In this document: piece after piece, positions 32,366 to 39,477 of the stretch
How positions within the stretch are numbered: position 1 is the first letter of the stretch
Layout: each line of letters starts with the position of its first letter
Assembly (NCBI RefSeq): GCF_900114475.1
Contig: NZ_FOTE01000005.1
Coordinates: 62,001 to 126,000 of the forward strand
Reading direction: 5' to 3'
DNA from: Paenibacillus sp. 1_12
GTDB lineage: Bacteria > Bacillota > Bacilli > Paenibacillales > NBRC-103111
Length of the DNA: 64,000 nt
Made by a program: the position numbers and the translations under genes
The notes under the pieces: model-generated
Database searches by the model: none
What the model was told of the DNA's origin: nothing
Seen by the model: only the letters and a program-made list of their open reading frames with translations

Positions 32366-34198
32366 TCATGATGATTTTAATTGTTTGACTAGGGATGTAA
32401 TCTCATTACCAATTTGACCGGCCATCTTCAGATCACCTGATCGTTCCGCAACTATCATTTCTTCTGTTTTTTGCTTGATGGATTGTTGAAGCTTATATTT
32501 TTTGATGGTGCTTATACAATCGTCGATAACCTGACCATTCACTCCATGAGAGTTGCCCATCATAGCAATCGAGCTTGCCAATCCCTCCAATTCTTCCTCC
32601 TGAAGCATCGCAATAAAGCTGCTAAAGTTTGGCTCATACCCTTGCCCAAAATATGCGTACAAATAAGCGGCTAAGGCATTATGAGCGTCCACATTGAATT
32701 GGTCTCCCAAGTTCCGCTCTACATAAAGCGTGATGTCAGCATCGAATAACATAATTGCGAGTAACTGACGCTCTGCATTGTAATAGGCTGGAAGCAAAGA
32801 GGGAGTTTGTTCCCGGGGTGTTCGTTCATTCCTAACATTATTCCACGCTTTCGCTTTATTATCCCCGGAGCTACTACTTTTTTCCGCTTGGAGCCTGATC
32901 TCGTTCAGGTTTTGCAAAGTCGTTTCAAAGGAATAACGAAATTCTGTAGACAGTTCCCTCACGTAGTGCTCTCTTTCAATTGGAGACGTAATGTCTGCAA
33001 TAATCTTGAGCGCTTGCTGCATGTAGCGAAGCTTTTCCCCATCTTCCTGCAGTTTAAAATTTTTGCGAAAATAAAGAAGTTTGTATTTGATCGACGGTAC
33101 GGCGGTTTCTATAACTTCCCGTACAAATCGTTCAGAACCATGATGGGTAATAAAATCATCCGGATCCTGCGCATTCGGAATCATGGCTATCTTGACCAAA
33201 CAACCGGCCTGCTCCAAAATTGGTATGCTCTTATAGGCTGCATTTTGTCCCGCTGAGTCACCATCGTAGGCTACAGTCACTTGATCGGCTTGCTTGCGGA
33301 TCACATCCGTGTGCTCTTCCGTTAATGCTGTGCCCATGGTTGCCACACCGTTCGTAATGCCGGCATCCCAAGCCTTGATTACATCCATATAGCCTTCAAA
33401 TACTACAATTTGCTGCAGCTTGCGGATTTGCGGTCGGGCCAGATGCATATTGTACAAGCTTTTGCTTTTATGGAATAGCATCGATTCCGGGCTGTTTAAA
33501 TATTTGGGCTGTGCCTCACCCATAGCTCTTCCCGCAAAAGCAATCAGTCGTCCCTTCCAGTCGTGGATAGGAAACATGATCCGGTCGCGAAACTTGTCAA
33601 AGTACCCTTGTCCTTCCTGTCTTGCAGACAAAAGTCCTCCTTTTTCCATAAGCGGTAAATCGTATTGACGCTTCTCCAGCAGCTGGGCCAATGTGTCCCA
33701 ATTGGATGGTGCATAGCCAATACCAAACGTGTCAATCAGCTTATCATTTAACCCCCGTGAACGTAAATATTCCATTGCTTGCTTGCCTTGCTCGGTATTT
33801 TTCAAAATATGCTGATACAGCTTTCCAGTAAATTCATAAGCTTCATACAGCTTTGTTTTTTCCGGATTTTGCTGGGATGGAGTATCCGATCCAAGATCAA
33901 TACCGAGATCCAGATTCGCTTCAGCAGCCATTTGATTAATCGCTTCGATGAAGGTAAAGCCTTCAATCTCCATTAAAAATCGTATAGCTCCGCCTCCGGC
34001 ACCACAGCCGTAACAATGATAAATTTGCTTTTCAGGTGTGACGGTAAAGGAAGGAGTTTTCTCAGAATGAAAAGGACAAAGCCCTTTCATGTAGTGACCC
34101 TGCTTGCTTAAATGGACATAACGGCCTACGACATCGACAATATCATGATGCTTTAGTACCTTTTCGATGACTTCTTCTGGAATACGTCCGTTACTCAT
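32366..34198 (-). CDS. dnaG: DNA primase DnaG
   Basis: Makes RNA primers for Okazaki fragments. N-terminal zinc ribbon CPFHSEKTPSF ... CYGCGAGG (about 40-65), DnaG core, Toprim acidic motifs VVFEGYMDVIKAW and VAYDGDSAGQNAA, and a helical C-terminal DnaB-binding domain. The 610-residue length is normal. I used the ATG at 34198 (SNGRIPEEVI) because AAGGTGG lies just before it; the in-frame ATG 15 nt upstream has no site. Between yqxD and rpoD. Confidence 0.97.
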   Translation of the reverse strand: MSNGRIPEEVIEKVLKHHDIVDVVGRYVHLSKQGHYMKGLCPFHSEKTPSFTVTPEKQIYHCYGCGAGGGAIRFLMEIEGFTFIEAINQMAAEANLDLGIDLGSDTPSQQNPEKTKLYEAYEFTGKLYQHILKNTEQGKQAMEYLRSRGLNDKLIDTFGIGYAPSNWDTLAQLLEKRQYDLPLMEKGGLLSARQEGQGYFDKFRDRIMFPIHDWKGRLIAFAGRAMGEAQPKYLNSPESMLFHKSKSLYNMHLARPQIRKLQQIVVFEGYMDVIKAWDAGITNGVATMGTALTEEHTDVIRKQADQVTVAYDGDSAGQNAAYKSIPILEQAGCLVKIAMIPNAQDPDDFITHHGSERFVREVIETAVPSIKYKLLYFRKNFKLQEDGEKLRYMQQALKIIADITSPIEREHYVRELSTEFRYSFETTLQNLNEIRLQAEKSSSSGDNKAKAWNNVRNERTPREQTPSLLPAYYNAERQLLAIMLFDADITLYVERNLGDQFNVDAHNALAAYLYAYFGQGYEPNFSSFIAMLQEEELEGLASSIAMMGNSHGVNGQVIDDCISTIKKYKLQQSIKQKTEEMIVAERSGDLKMAGQIGNEITSLVKQLKSS

Positions 34199-34238
34199 TC
34201 TATCCACCTTCATTCAAATTAACACGTAATAATATTCG

Positions 34239-34733
34239 CTAACTCTCGGAAATCTCCTGCAAGCCTTTCAAAACTTTTGTCAAAGATTGTAGAAAAAAAT
34301 GTCTATCTTCTTCTGTGAAAGGCCTCGGGCCTTTAGTGTGTTTGCCTCCGCGCCGCTGCTTGGCCTGTTCATGCCTGCGGTCCAGCAAAAAATCAATCGT
34401 CAGATCTGTGTACTGCTGCCCCCGATTCGACAAGGCTATCGCTTTTTTGCCTAAGGCAAGAGCAGCTAAACCAAAGTCTTGGGTTACTAGTACGTCACCT
34501 GCCGCAATTCGATTCACAATATAAAGATCCACTGATTGATCGGAACGATCAACTTGTACAATCTCTACTCCGTCCATGGGAGCCAGTCTATGGTCATAGG
34601 AAGCAACCATCAGCACACCAACTCCAAAAGGAGCAGCCGCCTTTACAATTTCCGGCTTCACCGGGCAAGCGTCGGCATCCACAATAACTTTGTGTGCTTT
34701 AGGAATGTTGACCACATCTTTCTGAGTAAGCAT
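34239..34733 (-). CDS. yqxD: YaiI/YqxD-family protein (DUF188)
   Basis: 164 residues; starts near the family motif VIVDADACPVKPEI and continues with VVTQD-like ITQDFGLAALALGKKA, SNRGQQYT and RRGGKHTKGPRPFT. The fold is related to PIN nucleases; function unproven. The start codon is uncertain: the ATG at 34733 has only a weak site and leaves a 15-residue lead before the motif. Sits directly before dnaG, as in B. subtilis. Confidence 0.88.
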   Translation of the reverse strand: MLTQKDVVNIPKAHKVIVDADACPVKPEIVKAAAPFGVGVLMVASYDHRLAPMDGVEIVQVDRSDQSVDLYIVNRIAAGDVLVTQDFGLAALALGKKAIALSNRGQQYTDLTIDFLLDRRHEQAKQRRGGKHTKGPRPFTEEDRHFFLQSLTKVLKGLQEISES

Positions 34734-34821
34734 AGCTTCACTTAGGTGCTAACAAATAGCACTATATCTAATATATACGCTGAAGAAAGAAAAAATCCTG
34801 CTTCCTGCTTTATAAAAAGCA

Positions 34822-35634
34822 TTACCTGCTCCGATACCATTCCATGATCAAAGCAGCTGTTTCTTCCACAGCTCTATTGGATACATCAATCACGGTGCAG
34901 CCGATGCGTTTCATGATCCGGTCTGCGTATTCAAGCTCGAGATTGATTCTCTCCACATTGGCATAGGAAGCCGTTCGGGGCAGCCCAAGCATTTTTAAAC
35001 GCTCCGTGCGGATGACATTAAGCTTGTCTGGATCAATGCGCAGTCCGACAATTTTTTTGTTCGAAACTGTGAACAATTGCTCGGGCGGCTGAATTTCCGG
35101 AACAAGCGGTACATTCGCAACCTTGAACTTTTTGTGTGCCAAATACATCGACAATGGAGTCTTGGACGTTCTCGATACGCCAACCAATACGATATCGGCC
35201 TGCAGCACGCCGGTATAATCTCGTCCGTCATCATATTTAACCGCAAACTCGACCGCTTCTACCTTTTTGAAGTAACCTTCGTCCAACAAATGGATCATGC
35301 CCGGTTGATGACGTGAGGTTTGCTGCATTTTCTGCTCTAAAGCGTTGAGCACAGGTCCCAGCAAATCAATATGTATCAATTGGTGCATCATCGCCTGCTG
35401 AATCAAATAGTCACGAAGCTCAGGAATAACAAGCGTAAAACAAATAATTCCATCACGTTCTGACGCAGTTTGAATCAATTTGTCGATGTCCTCCTGGTCT
35501 TCAAGAAAGGGCATAATACGCACATCTACCAAATGAGGATAAAATTGAACGGCAGCCGCGTGGACAACGGCTTCCCCTGTATCACCAGCAGCGTCGGAAG
35601 CAACAAAAATTATTGGATTGGATTTATCCGTCAT
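34822..35634 (-). CDS. yqfL: Pyruvate, phosphate dikinase regulatory protein family (YqfL)
   Basis: Bifunctional serine/threonine kinase and phosphorylase family that controls PPDK or PEP synthase, using ADP and Pi. Motifs: FVASDAAGDTGEAVVHAA at the N-terminus and the P-loop GVSRTSKTPLSMYLA (about 148-162), with RTASYANVERINLELEYA near the end. In B. subtilis YqfL also affects CcpN activity. ATG at 35634 used; a GTG two codons upstream is closer to GGAAGGAA and possible. 270 residues is normal. Confidence 0.92.
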   Translation of the reverse strand: MTDKSNPIIFVASDAAGDTGEAVVHAAAVQFYPHLVDVRIMPFLEDQEDIDKLIQTASERDGIICFTLVIPELRDYLIQQAMMHQLIHIDLLGPVLNALEQKMQQTSRHQPGMIHLLDEGYFKKVEAVEFAVKYDDGRDYTGVLQADIVLVGVSRTSKTPLSMYLAHKKFKVANVPLVPEIQPPEQLFTVSNKKIVGLRIDPDKLNVIRTERLKMLGLPRTASYANVERINLELEYADRIMKRIGCTVIDVSNRAVEETAALIMEWYRSR

Positions 35635-35658
35635 CAGCACACATCTTCCTTCCTTTTC

Positions 35659-35693
35659 AAAAAAAGAACTCGCCAACAAGCCTGTGCGAGACT
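35659..35693 (-). terminator. Terminator between recO and yqfL
   Basis: Minus-strand hairpin GAGTCTCGC / GGCGAGTTC followed by T7, 57 nt past the recO stop; it closes the yqfC-recO cluster. Confidence 0.75.
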
Positions 35694-35749
35694 CATGACG
35701 AGGAATAATTTAATGTAATTTATTATATTAGCAAAACAGAAGAATAATG

Positions 35750-36496
35750 TCAAACCCCATATTTCTCCATTTGGTCCAGAAAGCCGCGCGTTTTTAGCGC
35801 CACTCCGATATGGGTATCGAAGTAAGCCCTCATCAATCTTTTGAGACTTGCTTTGGTTTCCGGTTTAACATCAATTTGTCCGAGTCTTCGTATATCCATT
35901 TGTGCAAATAAGCGAATGAGCTTGAGTGTTCCCGGGGATAGCGACAGCGCTTGAGGATCTTTATGCCGGCATTTCTCACAGAGCATACCGCCGAGTGCCG
36001 GACTGAAGGCCATTGTATGGCTATCGTTTCTGCACGCTACACAAACCTCAAGCTCTGGCAAATAACCCGATTGGGCCCATATTTTCATTTCATAAATGAA
36101 TGCGACAATTTGCATATCCTTCTGCTCAATCAGCCCTTGGAAAGCTGAATTCAGTTGATCAAACAAGAAGGGATTCGCCTCATAATCAGCGAGTAAGCGA
36201 TCAGTCAGCTCAGCCATATAGGAAGCGTATGCTGACAAATGAAGATCCTCCCGAATCCTATGGTGCGAATCTATAATTTCCGCATGTTTTAAGGTTCCCA
36301 GCTGGCCCGATCTAAAAAACAAATAGTCTCCGAAAGTAAACAGTTGGGAAACAGAACCATAACGACTTTTAAGCTTCTTGGCACCGCGGACGATCACTGC
36401 TACTTTGCCCATTTCACGAGTAAACAAGGTAATGATTTTGTTGCCTTCCCCATAATCCATGCTCCGTATGACGATTCCTTGTACTTGATACTGCAT
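35750..36496 (-). CDS. recO: DNA repair protein RecO
   Basis: RecFOR-pathway mediator that anneals ssDNA and loads RecA past SSB. N-terminal OB fold (MQYQVQGIVIRSMDYGEGNKIITLFTRE split here into strands), helical C-terminal domain with zinc Cys pairs CVACR and CEKCR (about 150 and 173). 248 residues, normal. Start ATG at 36496 with GGAGG upstream, 31 nt after yqzL. Confidence 0.95.
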   Translation of the reverse strand: MQYQVQGIVIRSMDYGEGNKIITLFTREMGKVAVIVRGAKKLKSRYGSVSQLFTFGDYLFFRSGQLGTLKHAEIIDSHHRIREDLHLSAYASYMAELTDRLLADYEANPFLFDQLNSAFQGLIEQKDMQIVAFIYEMKIWAQSGYLPELEVCVACRNDSHTMAFSPALGGMLCEKCRHKDPQALSLSPGTLKLIRLFAQMDIRRLGQIDVKPETKASLKRLMRAYFDTHIGVALKTRGFLDQMEKYGV

Positions 36497-36526
36497 CGCC
36501 GATTTCCTCCAAGCCCACGTAAAAGG

Positions 36527-36667
36527 CTAATCTAACCCATCATCGGACTCTGATTCCAAGTCCTCCTCCGGTTCAATTGAATCGGAGTCATTATCGATCT
36601 CCTTATAAAGCAGATATGCACCCACATCACCTGTTAACGAAAAATATTGCCACGAAAAATCTCTCAT
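36527..36667 (-). CDS. yqzL: YqzL-like small protein
   Basis: 46 residues starting MRDFSWQYFSLTGDVGAYLL and ending in an Asp/Glu/Ser-rich tail. The pattern (D-F-x-W-x-x-F-S-x-T-G-x-x-x-x-Y-L-L) and the place between era and recO match YqzL of Bacillus. Function unknown. Start ATG at 36667 follows GGAGGG. It is short and easily missed by length-filtered annotation. Confidence 0.85.
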   Translation of the reverse strand: MRDFSWQYFSLTGDVGAYLLYKEIDNDSDSIEPEEDLESESDDGLD

Positions 36668-36673
36668 GCTGCA

Positions 36674-36793
36674 TCATCCCTCCGTAAGCCAAGCGTCTGC
36701 TAATAGCAGAAAAGCTTCCCTTTCAATCATGTGCTGGACGGTATCTGGCGATAGTATAGGATGATACGTTTGAGCGATAATTATGTTAAGCAA
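36674..36793 (-). CDS. Possible 39-residue protein between era and yqzL
   Basis: An open frame ends 6 nt before the yqzL start and reads like protein: NIIIAQTYHPILSPDTVQ, then HMIEREAFLLLADAWLTEG. A TTG at 36793 with a weak GGTG site is the best start; an ATA overlapping the era stop (36814) would give 46 residues. No relative was recognised, and it may instead be leader sequence for yqzL. Confidence 0.4.
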   Translation of the reverse strand: MLNIIIAQTYHPILSPDTVQHMIEREAFLLLADAWLTEG

Positions 36794-36810
36794 TAACTGG
36801 CACCAATCGG

Positions 36811-37722
36811 CTATTCGTTACGGAACCCTAGGTCGCGCAAAACACGGTCCTGATTACGCCAATCCTTTTTCACTTTGACCCATAATTCAAGAAAAGTTTT
36901 GGAGCCGAGCAGCGCTTCAATGTCGTAACGCGCCTTTTGTCCGATTTCTTTAAGCAGTGCGCCTTTTTTCCCGATAACGATTCCTTTTTGTGAATCACGC
37001 TCCACATAAATAATAGCGGATATATGAACAACACCGTTGGGTTCAACCTTCATGTCTTCGATGCCAACAGCAATGGAATGCGGGATCTCCTCACGGGTTA
37101 GATGCAGAATTTTCTCGCGTATCAGCTCGGCGCATACGAATTGCTCAGGATGGTCCGTTACCTGATCTGCAGGATAATATTGTGGTCCTTCCGACAAATA
37201 TTTCGTAATTTGCTCAAGAAGGGTATTAACATTGTTGCCTTTCATCGCGGATACCGGAATGATTTCTGCGAAATCATATAAATCTTTATATTGTGTAATA
37301 ATCGGGAGCAGTGCCTCCGGCTGGATCTGGTCGATTTTGTTCATAACAAGAATAACCGGAGTAGTTACCTTTTTCAGATTCTCAATAATAAACCGATCCC
37401 CGCCGCCAAGCCCTTCCACGACATCGATAAGCATCAATATCGCATCTACTTCCTTGAGGGAGCTTTCTGCGACTTTCATCATATAATCGCCTAATTTGGA
37501 TTGGGGTTTATGGATTCCGGGTGTATCAAGAAATACGATCTGTGCCTCATCGGTCGTATACACGCCGTGAATTTTATTGCGTGTCGTTTGCGGCTTATCT
37601 GACATAATGGCAATTTTTTGGCCAATGACCTGGTTCATCAAAGTCGATTTACCGACATTGGGACGTCCGATTATAGCAACAAAACCTGATTTGTAAACTT
37701 TCTTTGGGGTAGATGATGTCAT
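36811..37722 (-). CDS. era: GTPase Era
   Basis: Ras-like GTPase with C-terminal KH domain that binds the 3' end of 16S rRNA during 30S maturation. G1 [11 protein letters not shown] (about 19-29), G3 DTPGIHKP, G4 MNKID, and KH segment [17 protein letters not shown]. 303 residues. Start ATG at 37722 overlaps the cdd stop by one base (TAATG), with GGAGGAAC upstream inside cdd, so the two are translationally coupled. A longer upstream frame lacks a site and does not match the family. Confidence 0.97.
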   Translation of the reverse strand: MTSSTPKKVYKSGFVAIIGRPNVGKSTLMNQVIGQKIAIMSDKPQTTRNKIHGVYTTDEAQIVFLDTPGIHKPQSKLGDYMMKVAESSLKEVDAILMLIDVVEGLGGGDRFIIENLKKVTTPVILVMNKIDQIQPEALLPIITQYKDLYDFAEIIPVSAMKGNNVNTLLEQITKYLSEGPQYYPADQVTDHPEQFVCAELIREKILHLTREEIPHSIAVGIEDMKVEPNGVVHISAIIYVERDSQKGIVIGKKGALLKEIGQKARYDIEALLGSKTFLELWVKVKKDWRNQDRVLRDLGFRNE

Positions 37723-38144
37723 TAGTCTGTTGTTCCTCCATTTAAATCGTTCTGGGTAAAAGCTCCAGGAAGCAGCTCGGCAACGGTCGTTTCTATAATG
37801 GCCCCCTGTAGATTCGCCATATAAACCGGCATATCCGGAGCGCATAATTCAATTAAAACCTGTCTGCATACACCACACGGGGTAATCGGGCTTGGTGTAT
37901 CGCCAACGACAGCAATAGCACGGAATGTCCGAGGGGTTTTACCATCAGCAACAGCACGAAACAACGCTGTGCGCTCGGCACAGTTCGTCGGGCCATAGGC
38001 GGCATTTTCAATGTTGCAGCCCTGATGCACATGTCCGTCCGAATCCAGCAGAGCACTTCCTACTTTAAAATTGGAGTAAGGCACATATGCCTTCTCTCTT
38101 GCTTCCATTGCCAATCCAACCAACTGCTGCTTATCCATTTGCAT
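37722..38144 (-). CDS. cdd: Cytidine deaminase
   Basis: Zinc enzyme turning cytidine and deoxycytidine into uridine forms in pyrimidine salvage. Homotetrameric type: [13 protein letters not shown], the active site NCAERTALF (zinc Cys plus catalytic Glu) and zinc pair PCGVCRQ. 140 residues, normal. ATG at 38144 or 38138 are both reachable from AAAGGAAC. Between dgkA (10 nt) and era (overlap). Confidence 0.96.
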   Translation of the reverse strand: MQMDKQQLVGLAMEAREKAYVPYSNFKVGSALLDSDGHVHQGCNIENAAYGPTNCAERTALFRAVADGKTPRTFRAIAVVGDTPSPITPCGVCRQVLIELCAPDMPVYMANLQGAIIETTVAELLPGAFTQNDLNGGTTD

Positions 38145-38154
38145 CGTTCCTTTC

Positions 38155-38853
38155 TTAATTCACTAAATAATAGACACATACTGCTACAAAGCTTCCAATT
38201 AGTCCACCAAGGATCAGGGATGGAAAGGAACGACTGCGCTTGTCGTAAAGCACCAGCATAACAAGAAAGGCAAGTAAATAAGCTAATAATGCGACAAAAG
38301 TAATCGAAACATAAGAGGCAATAAAAGTAGCAATTGCAAAGGCCAACGCTGCGAGCAAGCTGAAACGGAACCGGGTACCCTTGGTCGAGAATCTCGTCTC
38401 CAGCACAATAATCGTCAGGATGACCAAACTGAGCAATATCCATACCATAGCTGCCGAAAAGCTGTGTCCTTCAGCCTTTCTCGCGCTGCGAACTAGATGG
38501 TCAATAGGCTCATAGAAAACGACCATCCCGACTATAGCTGCAAAAACCGCAGACACCAGTACGGAGGCTGCGGCCACATCCTTGGCTATTTTGGCAAGGG
38601 GATGACGATCGGGCATAGCTAGATCAACTGTTTTTTCAATCGCTGTATTGATAAGCTCGGTTACGATCATCAAGGTTACAGCCATTAATATAAACAGAAT
38701 GTCCAGCTTGGGTAAACGCAAGTAAAGTGCTGACAGCAGTACGATAAAAGCGGCAAAAAAATGAAATTTCATATTGCGTTGTGTAGATAGAGCATACTTA
38801 ATGCCCTCATACGCATACCGAAAGCTTCTACGCCACTTTACCTTTGAATTCAT
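38155..38853 (-). CDS. dgkA: DgkA-type undecaprenol kinase with extra C-terminal membrane domain
   Basis: Residues 1-120 are the Gram-positive DgkA/UndPK domain: basic N-terminus with FRYAYEGIKYAL, ERN-like TQRNMKFHFF, and the catalytic TELINTAIEKTVDLAM. B. subtilis DgkA has about 123 residues; this protein has 232. The extra part contains about four hydrophobic segments (LETRFSTKGTRFRF between the first two) and no PAP2 phosphatase motif that I can see. It probably phosphorylates undecaprenol for recycling of the cell-wall carrier. ATGA overlap with ybeY. Confidence 0.88.
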   Translation of the reverse strand: MNSKVKWRRSFRYAYEGIKYALSTQRNMKFHFFAAFIVLLSALYLRLPKLDILFILMAVTLMIVTELINTAIEKTVDLAMPDRHPLAKIAKDVAAASVLVSAVFAAIVGMVVFYEPIDHLVRSARKAEGHSFSAAMVWILLSLVILTIIVLETRFSTKGTRFRFSLLAALAFAIATFIASYVSITFVALLAYLLAFLVMLVLYDKRSRSFPSLILGGLIGSFVAVCVYYLVN

Positions 38854-39473
38854 CTAATCAAACCTGCCTGCTGCAATATTTGCTCTTGCTTAGCAAACAT
38901 GATTTTCTCTGCTTCTTCGTTATCATGATCATAGCCGATCAAATGTAGGAATCCGTGAACGAATAGAAAACCTAACTCACGCTCTACAGAATGCCCGTAA
39001 TCCTCACTTTGCTCGATAGCTCTAGGTACAGAAATGATGATATCCCCAAGAGGTTCCTCAAAGATCGTGACAAGTCCATCCTCATCTTCGTCATCCTGAA
39101 GTTGGAATTCAACCTCATGTTCGTTAGAATCGTCGATTTCATCTGATTTGTCAAGTCGTTCAATATCATCCAAATCGTCTTCGTCTACATAATCATCCTC
39201 ATCGTCACTCTCATCTACATAGATGATCTCCATTTCATCCTCTCCGATGTCATTCATGGCAAAGGAAAGCACATCGGTAGGTTTATCGAGTCCACGATAT
39301 TCTTTATTTAAACGTTGAATTTCTGCATCGTCTACGAAGGTTAAAGCAACCTCGCCTTCTGCAACCTGCTCGGATTTCCCGGCAAGCTGCAGCAGCAGCT
39401 CCAGCTTTTCAACAAGCTCCGGTTTAATTTCATAATGCGTTTGCTCACTGCTCCATTCAAGTCGTAGTGACAT
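38850..39473 (-). CDS. ybeY: Endoribonuclease/rRNA maturation factor YbeY with acidic insert
   Basis: Metal-dependent factor for 16S rRNA 3' processing and ribosome quality control. Core blocks: LNKEYRGLDKPTDVLSFAMN (about 55-74), PLGDIIISVPRA, ERELGFLFVHGFLHLIGYDH with the three metal His. Between the first and second blocks (residues 77-141) about half of the residues are Asp or Glu; ordinary YbeY proteins are near 155-160 residues and have a short loop there, this one has 207. Start ATG at 39473 follows AAGGAGC and lies 4 nt after pgpH. Confidence 0.93.
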   Translation of the reverse strand: MSLRLEWSSEQTHYEIKPELVEKLELLLQLAGKSEQVAEGEVALTFVDDAEIQRLNKEYRGLDKPTDVLSFAMNDIGEDEMEIIYVDESDDEDDYVDEDDLDDIERLDKSDEIDDSNEHEVEFQLQDDEDEDGLVTIFEEPLGDIIISVPRAIEQSEDYGHSVERELGFLFVHGFLHLIGYDHDNEEAEKIMFAKQEQILQQAGLIR

Positions 39474-39477
39474 GGGT

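Noticed and set aside
36811-37845. Longer N-terminus for Era, starting inside cdd
   Set aside because: The extra residues do not resemble Era, and the ATG at 37722 has a good ribosome site and the usual coupling with cdd.
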